Source: an uncultured Faecalibacterium sp. (lineage in GTDB: Bacteria > Bacillota > Clostridia > Oscillospirales > Ruminococcaceae). Taken from it: a DNA stretch of 5,692 nucleotides. The stretch spans positions 1 to 5,692 of the forward strand of contig CALDNF010000089.1 of NCBI GenBank assembly GCA_937917475.1, read 5' to 3'. The translations under genes were made by a program, and so were the position numbers. The stretch's first letter is position 1. Each line of letters opens with the position of its first letter. Positions 1-5,198 of the stretch are shown piece by piece. The notes under the pieces were generated by a model that made no database searches, was not told where the DNA came from, and was given only the letters and a program-made list of their open reading frames with translations.

Positions 1-3000
1 CCGTAGCGGTCGATCAGCTCATCCAGCACATCGGCGGCGTCCTCGGGGGTCTGGATGGCGGCGATGCGTTTGTACGCCTCAATCCGGCCCGGGCCGTCGG
101 CAATGTATTTCTCGGGGATGAAGGCATCCACCCGCAGGTCCACAAGGCACTCGCTCTTGTCCCGCTGGATGGGCTCGCCCTTGGCTCGGGCGATGGCCTG
201 ATTGAGCATTTTTACATAGAGGTCGTAGCCCACGGCTTCCATGTGGCCGTGCTGGCTGTGGCCCAGCAGACTGCCTGCGCCCCGGATCTGCAAGTCCCGC
301 ATGGCGATGCGGAAGCCGGAGCCAAAGGCCGTGAACTCCCGGATGGCCGACAGCCGCTTCTGGGCAATGTCAGAGAGGGTCTTGTCCCGCCGGAAGGTGA
401 AGTAGGCGTAGGCTTTGCGGCCGCTGCGGCCCACCCGGCCCCGGATCTGGTAAAGCTGAGCAAGCCCCATCCGGTCCGCATCTTCAATGATGAGGGTGTT
501 GCAGTTGCGCACGTCGATGCCGGTCTCGATCAGGGTGGTACAGACCAGAATATCAATCTCGCCGTTGAGCAGGTGCTGCCAGACCGGGTTCAGCTCTTCC
601 TCGGTCATCTTGCCGTGGGCAATGCCCACCCGGGCCCCGGGCACCATCTGGCTGACGTGGGCGGCGGTGGACTCGATGTTGTCCACCCGGTTGTGCAGAT
701 AGTAGACCTGCCCGCCCCGGGCCAGCTCTTTTTTCATGGCTTCGGCAAGGATGACATCGTTGTATTCGAGGACGAAGGTCTCCACCGGCTGCCGCTCAAA
801 GGGAGGCTGCTCAATGGTGGAGAGGTCCCGGATGCCGCTCATAGCCATGTTCAGGGTGCGGGGGATGGGGGTGGCCGAGAGGGTCAGCATATCCACGCCG
901 ATGAAGTTTTCCTTCAGCTTTTCCTTGTGCTTGACGCCGAACCGCTGCTCCTCGTCGATGATGACAAGGCCGAGGTCGTGGAACCGGACATCTTTGGACA
1001 GGAGCCGGTGGGTGCCCACCACGATATCCACGCTGCCGGCCTGTAAGCCCCGCAGAGTTTCTTTCTGCTGCTTGGCGGTGCGGAAACGGGACATCATCTC
1101 GCACCGCACCGGAAAGGCTTCCATCCGGGAAAGGATGGTGTTGTAATGCTGCCATGCCAGCAGGGTGGTGGGGGCCAGAATAGCGCACTGTTTGCCGCCC
1201 ATCACGCACTTGAACGCCGCCCGGAGGGCAACTTCGGTCTTGCCTACGCCCACGTCGCCGCAGAGCAGCCGGTCCATGGGCCAGGGCTTTTCCATGTCCT
1301 TTTTGATCTCGGCGGTGGCGTTGAGCTGGTCGTCGGTCTCATCGTACTCGAACCGGGTCTCAAAATCGCTCTGCCAGTCGCCGTCGGGCGGGAACGCATA
1401 GCCCTTGGCCTGACGGCGGCGGGCGTAGAGCTCGATGAGCTCCTGCGCCATTTCCTCGGTGGCTTTTTTGACCTTGGCCCGGGTGCGCTGCCACTCGGCA
1501 CCGCCCAGCTTGGCCAGCTTGACTTTTTCTTCATCTCCGGGGGCGGTGTAGCGGCTCAGCAGGTCCAGCTGGGTGACCGGCACATAGAGCACATCGGAAC
1601 CGGAATACTGGATCTTCAGATAATCCTTGATGGCTCCCTGCACTTCAAGCCGCTGGATGCCTGCATACATACCGATGCCGTGGCTCTGGTGGACCACATA
1701 ATCCCCGGGCTTGATGTCCGACAGGCTGGACAGAACGTTTTTGTTCTTCTTTTTCTTTTTGCCCTCGGCGGCTTCGTCCAGACCGTGACGCCGGGAGGAA
1801 ATGACTGCCGCATGGGCAAAGGGAAAGGTGCATCCGGCGGTCAGGTGGCCGGGCAGCACCTGCACAAGCCCCTTTGCCGGACGGACATCCCGGCTCATGC
1901 TGACAGCATAGCCCTTGTCGGCAAGGGCTCTCGTCAGGGCGGCGGCACCCTTGGGAGTGCCTGCAAAGAGGGTGACGGCATAGCCCTGCTCCATGAGGGG
2001 GTCCAGATCTTCCCGCAGGGAAGCAAGGTCGCCGCCCCAGTTGGGAGCTGCAAAGGCTTCGGCGTTGATGAGGTCTTTCAGCTTGAACTCATTCATCCCC
2101 CGCAGGAAGTTTTCACACAGAAGGGTGGAGTACTTCCCGGCGGCGATGACCAGATCGTCCATGGTCTGGTACAGCACGTCCAGCCCGGGGCAGAGAACAC
2201 CCTCTTCCAGCAGGCCGGTCAGTTCCTCGCTGCGGCGGAACTCGGTGGCCTTTTGGGCGTCCCGGATGCCGCCCACCTCGTCCAGCACAAAGATGGGGTC
2301 GGACAGGTGGTCCAGCAAGGTGGCGGGGGCAGGGTAGCGCAGGCCGTAATACTTGTCCATGGCCTCCGGCATCAGGCCGGAATCCAGCTGGGAAAGGTCG
2401 GCTTCCATGGCCTTTTCCAAAGCTTCCCGCCGCTTGCCCCGAGCCTTTTTCTGGGCGGCACGCAGGGCCTCGGCGGTCTCGGCAGTGTCGCCGAAGAGCA
2501 CCTCCCGGGCAGGGGAAAGATAGACCTTTTCCAGCGCACCGTCCCGCCGCTGAGTCAGCAGGTCAAAAGAAGAGAGAGAATCGATCTCATCATCCCAATA
2601 TTCCACACGGGCGGGCTGTTTCATGTCGGGGGCGTAGATATCCACGATGTCGCCCCGGACGCTGAACTGGCCCGGGCCGTCCACCTGACTGCGCCGGACA
2701 TACCCGGCGGCGAAAAGCCGGGCCACCAGCGATTCCCGGTTGTAGACCATGCCGGGTTTGAGGGTCAGGGTGTTTTTGCGGAACTCTTCCTGAGGGACCG
2801 TGTATTGAAGCAACGCTTCTGCCGGGACACAGACAGCCTGCAGCCGCCCGCCTGCCAGCGCACCCAGCACCGACAGCCGCCGGTATTCGTATTCCCGGCC
2901 TGCACCTTCTACCGGGCGGAGCATGAAATCCCGGGGAGGGAACACCGCCGCCGAAAGTCCCAAGGCCTTGAGGTCCTCTGCAAAGTGGGTGGCCTCGGCT

Positions 3001-3170
3001 TCACCGGGGGTCACGATGCAGAGCACCCGGCCCAAGTCTTTTTGCAGGGCGGCGTACAGCAGGGCCCGGCCCGCCGGAGGCAGCCCGAACAGAGCCGCAG
3101 GCCCCGGCGAAGCAAGGCTTGCAGAAATCTTCTGGTATTCCTGCGTGTTTTTCAGCAGGGATTCGTACAT
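1..3170 (-). CDS. mfd: Transcription-repair coupling factor Mfd (C-terminus beyond window)
   Basis: Mfd is an ATP-dependent DNA translocase that removes RNA polymerase stalled at lesions and recruits UvrA for nucleotide excision repair. The frame is open from ATG at 3170 to the left edge: 1056 codons, no frameshift. Seen in order: UvrB-like N-terminal module with FSVRGDIVDIY near residue 169 (UvrA-binding D2 region); a lysine-rich linker near 468-478; the RNA-polymerase-interacting CarD-like domain about 479-545 (GDYVVHQSHGIGMYAGI); a Q-motif-like TDDQ; Walker A GDVGVGKT at 638-645; Walker B DEEQ at 739-742; SATP at 765-768; motif VI QIRGRVGR from 908; then the translocation (TRG) stretch RDLQIRGAGSLLG. 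The reading stops inside the C-terminal D7 domain at ELIDRYG; by the usual family length (about 1150-1180) roughly 100 residues are missing. The start is fixed by AGGAGGT at 3176-3182, six bases upstream. Arginine is mostly CGG. It is probably co-transcribed with pth. Confidence 0.97.
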   Translation of the reverse strand, partial: MYESLLKNTQEYQKISASLASPGPAALFGLPPAGRALLYAALQKDLGRVLCIVTPGEAEATHFAEDLKALGLSAAVFPPRDFMLRPVEGAGREYEYRRLSVLGALAGGRLQAVCVPAEALLQYTVPQEEFRKNTLTLKPGMVYNRESLVARLFAAGYVRRSQVDGPGQFSVRGDIVDIYAPDMKQPARVEYWDDEIDSLSSFDLLTQRRDGALEKVYLSPAREVLFGDTAETAEALRAAQKKARGKRREALEKAMEADLSQLDSGLMPEAMDKYYGLRYPAPATLLDHLSDPIFVLDEVGGIRDAQKATEFRRSEELTGLLEEGVLCPGLDVLYQTMDDLVIAAGKYSTLLCENFLRGMNEFKLKDLINAEAFAAPNWGGDLASLREDLDPLMEQGYAVTLFAGTPKGAAALTRALADKGYAVSMSRDVRPAKGLVQVLPGHLTAGCTFPFAHAAVISSRRHGLDEAAEGKKKKKNKNVLSSLSDIKPGDYVVHQSHGIGMYAGIQRLEVQGAIKDYLKIQYSGSDVLYVPVTQLDLLSRYTAPGDEEKVKLAKLGGAEWQRTRAKVKKATEEMAQELIELYARRRQAKGYAFPPDGDWQSDFETRFEYDETDDQLNATAEIKKDMEKPWPMDRLLCGDVGVGKTEVALRAAFKCVMGGKQCAILAPTTLLAWQHYNTILSRMEAFPVRCEMMSRFRTAKQQKETLRGLQAGSVDIVVGTHRLLSKDVRFHDLGLVIIDEEQRFGVKHKEKLKENFIGVDMLTLSATPIPRTLNMAMSGIRDLSTIEQPPFERQPVETFVLEYNDVILAEAMKKELARGGQVYYLHNRVDNIESTAAHVSQMVPGARVGIAHGKMTEEELNPVWQHLLNGEIDILVCTTLIETGIDVRNCNTLIIEDADRMGLAQLYQIRGRVGRSGRKAYAYFTFRRDKTLSDIAQKRLSAIREFTAFGSGFRIAMRDLQIRGAGSLLGHSQHGHMEAVGYDLYVKMLNQAIARAKGEPIQRDKSECLVDLRVDAFIPEKYIADGPGRIEAYKRIAAIQTPEDAADVLDELIDRY

Positions 3171-3226
3171 CGTGGACCTCCTCTCATATCTCAAATGCTG
3201 TGTGGATGGGCGGGCAGTTTCCCAAA

Positions 3227-3300
3227 GCAAGTGTCCGCTGGGGTGGGACCCTGCTGCCGTAGGCAGTAGGGCGGGCGATGGAATGACCCGAATCACTTGC
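3227..3300. repeat. 74-base dyad-bounded folded element in the pth-mfd gap
   Basis: GCAAGTG (3227-3233) and CACTTGC (3294-3300) form a perfect 7-bp closing stem. Inside, GGGT (3241-3244) can pair with ACCC (3286-3289), and CCCTGCTGCC (3249-3258) pairs with GGCAGTAGGG (3262-3271) across a GTA loop. The inner 10-bp helix is unbroken on the plus strand, where one pair is G·U, but has an A·C mismatch on the minus strand. It fills most of the 158 bases between pth and mfd. It lacks tRNA features such as a T-loop, and lacks a T tract. It could be an antisense small RNA, a processing or stability element in the pth-mfd message, or a copy of a dispersed repeat. Confidence 0.45.
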
Positions 3301-3328
3301 GTGGGAAAGCTGCTCGTCCATGAACCGC

Positions 3329-3907
3329 TCAGCCGTTATATTTGCTCTGGGCCAACCCCAGTTTGCCATCCATGATGAGCAGGGCGGCGGCGGCAAGGTC
3401 GGGGTAACGGTCGGCCATGGCCTTGGCATCCTCGGGCGGGAACTTGCCCAGCACCCAGTCGGCCAGATCATAGTCCGGGTGAGGCTTGGCCCCGACACCG
3501 ATCCGGATGCGGGGGAAGTTGTCGCCCCCCAGCCGGGCAATGATGCTCTTGAGGCCGTTGTGTCCGCCAGCCGAGCCCGAGGGCCGGATGCGGAGCTTGC
3601 CGGGGTTCTGGGTGATGTCATCGCACAGGACGATGACGTGGTCGGCAGGGATCTTGAAAAAGCCTGCCAGCGGTGCAATGGAATCGCCCGAAAGGTTCAT
3701 ATAGGTCAGGGGCTTGAGCAGGACCACTTTGTGGCCCTCTACATCGCCCTGTCCCCACAGGCCCTGAAACTTGGTTTTGCTGACCCCAATGCCCCACTTG
3801 CCGGCCAGATAGTCCAGAGCTGCAAAGCCTGCATTGTGGCGGGTGCCGTCGTACTTCGGTTCCGGGTTGCCCAGACCGGCGATCAGCCAGATGTCGTTTG
3901 AATTCAT
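3329..3907 (-). CDS. pth: Peptidyl-tRNA hydrolase (Pth)
   Basis: Pth cleaves the ester bond of peptidyl-tRNA that drops off ribosomes, releasing free tRNA in the cytoplasm; it is normally essential. The 192-residue product has the usual bacterial length and every family landmark: GLGNP (Asn14, equal to E. coli Asn10), TRHNAG with catalytic His24 (E. coli His20), KPLTYMNLSG with Asn71 (E. coli Asn68), the CDD pair with Asp97 (E. coli Asp93), and GSAGGHNGLKSI with Asn117 (E. coli Asn114). The loop after DD reads ITQNPGKLRIRPSG in place of the common DLDLPLGKLRLR pattern, a modest variation. The start ATG at 3907 follows a weak AAAAGG about 9 bases upstream, and an extended -10 promoter lies about 55 bases upstream. 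The TGA stop is followed 158 bases later by mfd on the same strand, the conserved Firmicute neighbour pair. Confidence 0.97.
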   Translation of the reverse strand: MNSNDIWLIAGLGNPEPKYDGTRHNAGFAALDYLAGKWGIGVSKTKFQGLWGQGDVEGHKVVLLKPLTYMNLSGDSIAPLAGFFKIPADHVIVLCDDITQNPGKLRIRPSGSAGGHNGLKSIIARLGGDNFPRIRIGVGAKPHPDYDLADWVLGKFPPEDAKAMADRYPDLAAAALLIMDGKLGLAQSKYNG

Positions 3908-3960
3908 AGTATTTTGCCTTTTCTGTTGGTGTTTTTGCTGTGCGGTTTTCGCAACACTTC

Positions 3961-3989
3961 ATTATAACACGCCGCTGTGAAAAAAGATA
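3961..3989 (-). promoter_or_regulatory. Promoter of pth (and probably mfd), extended -10
   Basis: The minus strand carries TGTTATAAT (3969-3961), a perfect extended -10 box. The hexamer 17 bases upstream (TATCTT, 3989-3984) is a poor -35, as is usual for extended -10 promoters. The predicted start is near 3954, giving a leader of about 47 bases. It sits after the terminator of the gene upstream, which fits a separate pth-mfd transcription unit. Confidence 0.7.
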
Positions 3990-4011
3990 CAGATTTTGAA
4001 GAATCGCCCTC

Positions 4012-4036
4012 TCCGTCACGGTGCTGCTGTGACGGA
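4012..4036. repeat. Inverted repeat TCCGTCAC/GTGACGGA upstream of the pth promoter
   Basis: A perfect 8-bp dyad, 4012-4019 with 4029-4036, that can extend by two pairs (one G·U on the plus strand) to a TGCTG loop. No T tract follows on either strand, so it does not read as a terminator. It lies between the terminator at 4059-4095 and the pth promoter, centred about 70 bases upstream of the predicted pth start. It could be a protein-binding operator or a boundary hairpin; the sequence does not say which. Confidence 0.5.
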
Positions 4037-4058
4037 AGGAGTCAGGGAAGCTGAAATG

Positions 4059-4095
4059 GAAAAACCGCTCCCCCGACAAACGTCAGGAGAGCGGT
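4059..4095 (-). terminator. Intrinsic terminator after the GlmU-type gene
   Basis: Read on the minus strand, ACCGCTC (4095-4089) pairs with GAGCGGT (4070-4064), and the helix continues inward with two G·U pairs to a GTTT loop, giving a 14-bp GC-rich stem. A run of five T (4064-4060) follows directly. It lies 51 bases after the TAA stop and ahead of the pth promoter, so it separates the acetyltransferase transcript from pth-mfd. The plus-strand reading has no T tract after the stem, so it is unlikely to be bidirectional. Confidence 0.92.
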
Positions 4096-4145
4096 CGCTG
4101 CTATATTACACGCCTGCGCATGAACATTATAAGAGACAGAGGCGG

Positions 4146-4889
4146 TTATTTGTTCTGCTCAGCTTCCAGCTTCTGCTTTTTGGCGATATAGGCTTCCATC
4201 TTGGGCTCGGCCCAGCCATCAAGGTTGGTCTGACGCTCCCGGGCGATGCCAAGGGCGGCGGCGGGCACATCTTTGGTGATGGTGCTGCCGGCGGCGGTGT
4301 AGGCACCGTCGCCTACCTTGACCGGGGCCACAAGGTTGGTGTTGCAGCCGATGAAGCAGTAATCGCCAATCTGGGTGCGGAACTTATCCTTGCCGTCGTA
4401 GTTGCAGGTGACGGTGCCGCAGCCGAAGTTGCAGTACTTGCCCACGTCGCTGTCGCCGATGTAGGTCAGGTGACTCACTGTGTTGCCCCGGGCAAAGTTG
4501 GAGTTCTTGGTCTCCACATAGGCACCCAGATGCACACCGTAGTCGGTGACAGTGTTGACCCGCACATGGGTGAAAGGACCGATATTATTGTGGGGGCCGA
4601 GGTGAGAGCTGTAGACCTGACTGGCGTTGACGGTAGTGCCCTCGTCGATCCGGCTGTCCTCGATCAGGCTGTTGGGGCCGATGACGCAACCCGCCCCGAT
4701 GACGGTGCTGCCCCGAAGGATGGTGCCGGACAGAATCTTTGCACCCGGTGCAATGACGACGCTTTCATCGATCTCCACCGTGCGGCTCTCGATGACTACG
4801 CCGTTGGCGATGTGGCGCAGCAGGATTTCTTCCCGCTTTGCTTCGGCGGCGTCCAGCTGTGCACGGGCGGCAGCAAGTTGTGTATTCAT
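4146..4889 (-). CDS. glmU: Stand-alone GlmU-type left-handed beta-helix acetyltransferase (no pyrophosphorylase domain)
   Basis: The 247-residue protein matches only the C-terminal half of bifunctional GlmU, the half that transfers acetyl from acetyl-CoA to glucosamine-1-phosphate in UDP-GlcNAc synthesis. Residues 1-30 are a charged helix ending RHIANGV, resembling the arm (…HMVNGV in Bacillus) that links GlmU's two domains; hexapeptide repeats run from about 38 to 208. Active-site residues align with E. coli GlmU at a constant offset of 223: Arg110 (333), Lys128 (351), His140 catalytic base (363), Tyr143 (366), Asn154 (377), NYDG at 163-166, Lys169 (392), Arg217 (440). Cys182 replaces E. coli Ser405. 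The nucleotidyltransferase Rossmann domain is wholly absent, and the upstream DNA holds no trace of it. ATG at 4889 is chosen because AGGAGG lies 8 bases upstream; a TTG at 4937 would add 16 residues but would place the SD inside the gene. The acetyl acceptor is inferred. A related UDP-GlcNAc-pathway or other sugar acetyltransferase role is possible. Confidence 0.88.
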   Translation of the reverse strand: MNTQLAAARAQLDAAEAKREEILLRHIANGVVIESRTVEIDESVVIAPGAKILSGTILRGSTVIGAGCVIGPNSLIEDSRIDEGTTVNASQVYSSHLGPHNNIGPFTHVRVNTVTDYGVHLGAYVETKNSNFARGNTVSHLTYIGDSDVGKYCNFGCGTVTCNYDGKDKFRTQIGDYCFIGCNTNLVAPVKVGDGAYTAAGSTITKDVPAAALGIARERQTNLDGWAEPKMEAYIAKKQKLEAEQNK

Positions 4890-4897
4890 GACAAATG

Positions 4898-4903
4898 CCT
4901 CCT
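4898..4903 (-). promoter_or_regulatory. Ribosome binding site of the GlmU-type gene
   Basis: AGGAGG on the minus strand, eight bases before ATG 4889. It decides the start: the longer in-frame reading from TTG at 4937 has no comparable SD sequence in front of it and would run through this site. Confidence 0.85.
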
Positions 4904-4915
4904 GCAACAAATTTA

Positions 4916-4937
4916 TTGGATAATTAGTTGTATCCAA
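4916..4937. repeat. Dyad TTGGATA-N8-TATCCAA in the GlmU-type gene leader
   Basis: A perfect 7-bp inverted repeat with an 8-base spacer, located 12 bases upstream of the AGGAGG ribosome binding site. It may be a DNA operator or a leader hairpin in the transcript. A further copy of the half-site (TATCCAAGA) occurs at 5125-5133 in the ppdK leader. Confidence 0.55.
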
Positions 4938-4992
4938 GATGAGCGAATTTCTTCATGAAAAGTGAAAAACCTCTCGAAATCTTTCCCATTTT

Positions 4993-5021
4993 ATATTACC
5001 GAAAAACTTAGGAAAATGCAA
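4993..5021 (-). promoter_or_regulatory. Candidate promoter of the GlmU-type gene
   Basis: On the minus strand TTGCAT (5021-5016) is followed after 17 bases by TAATAT (4998-4993), in an AT-rich stretch. The -35 matches the consensus at only three positions. The predicted start near 4986 would give a leader of about 97 bases. An overlapping TATAAA offers an alternative -10 with worse spacing. Confidence 0.4.
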
Positions 5022-5030
5022 GGGATTGCA
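5016..5030. promoter_or_regulatory. cre-like (CcpA/LacI-family-type) palindrome
   Basis: TGCAA-GGGA-TTGCA (5017-5030) is a perfect 5-bp dyad with a 4-base spacer. With the preceding A it fits the relaxed catabolite-responsive consensus WTGNAANCGNWNNCA at every fixed position except the central C, which is G here. It covers the -35 candidate of the GlmU-type gene and lies about 77 bases upstream of the predicted ppdK start. The assignment is inferred from pattern alone. Confidence 0.35.
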
Positions 5031-5064
5031 CAAAATTTATCAATCAATTTCGGTATTTTGCACG

Positions 5065-5093
5065 GTGGCAAGAGGGGGATTTTCTGGTATAAT
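5065..5093 (+). promoter_or_regulatory. Promoter of ppdK, extended -10
   Basis: TGGTATAAT at 5085-5093 is a perfect extended -10 box. GTGGCA at 5065-5070, 17 bases upstream, matches four of six -35 positions. The predicted start is near 5100, giving a leader of about 98 bases that contains two hairpins. Confidence 0.75.
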
Positions 5094-5118
5094 GATTAGG
5101 CATTAACATCACAAATGT

Positions 5119-5176
5119 TCATCGTATCCAAGACGGAGCAAACGATGAGACCGACGGAACACCTGTTTCGGCGGTC
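5119..5176 (+). promoter_or_regulatory. Structured ppdK leader: two adjacent hairpins
   Basis: Hairpin 1 pairs TCATCGT (5119-5125) with ACGATGA (5142-5148) around a 16-base loop. Hairpin 2 starts at the next base: GACCG (5149-5153) pairs with CGGTC (5172-5176), and after an A/G mismatch CGGAAC (5155-5160) pairs with GTTTCG (5165-5170) around ACCT. The ribosome binding site begins seven bases later. No T tract follows, so it is not a terminator. It could control translation or stabilise the message. It does not match a riboswitch class that I recognise. Confidence 0.5.
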
Positions 5177-5198
5177 ACGATTGGGAGGTAAACAACGC

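Larger units (their letters stand above)
4890..5198. other. Divergent intergenic region between the GlmU-type gene and ppdK
   Basis: This gap of 309 bases has no credible coding frame. It is clearly more AT-rich than the flanking genes in its middle (about 4905-5060). It contains the acetyltransferase ribosome binding site and leader dyad, opposed promoter candidates for both genes, a cre-like palindrome, and the structured ppdK leader, each listed separately. Confidence 0.8.

Noticed and set aside
3239..3258. T-box-like string GGGGTGGGACC on the plus strand
   Set aside because: It resembles the T-box GGGTGGNACC signature, but no stem I, no terminator and no plus-strand gene downstream are present; pth and mfd are on the other strand.
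1146..3269. A 707-codon open frame on the plus strand opposite mfd, and a 267-codon one at 243-1046
   Set aside because: Both lie antisense to the continuous, motif-complete Mfd frame. Their products are low-complexity-looking and match no family that I recognise. Long antisense frames are expected opposite GC-rich genes with strong third-base bias.
3227..3300. tRNA gene, because of the 7-bp closing stem and 74-base length
   Set aside because: There is no T-loop (TTC) next to the 3' stem on either strand, no D-arm pattern and no anticodon stem in the right place.
3184..3321. A 45-residue minus-strand frame from ATG 3321 to TGA 3184, filling the pth-mfd gap
   Set aside because: It has no Shine-Dalgarno sequence. 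It runs straight through the folded 74-base element and has no recognisable features. Its stop near the mfd start could suggest translational coupling, but the evidence is too thin.
4126..4131. TATAAT on the minus strand just after the GlmU-type gene stop
   Set aside because: It has no acceptable -35 and would fire straight into the intrinsic terminator at 4059-4095; probably chance in an AT-rich spacer.
3996..4958. A 320-codon plus-strand open frame opposite the GlmU-type gene, and a 193-codon one at 3320-3901 opposite pth
   Set aside because: They mirror well-supported genes and run through a terminator stem and promoter sequences in the first case. Neither has a convincing start signal or a recognisable domain.
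5031..5060. CAAAAT-N18-ATTTTG inverted repeat in the divergent gap
   Set aside because: It is short, made only of AT-rich half-sites with a long spacer, and expected by chance in this stretch.
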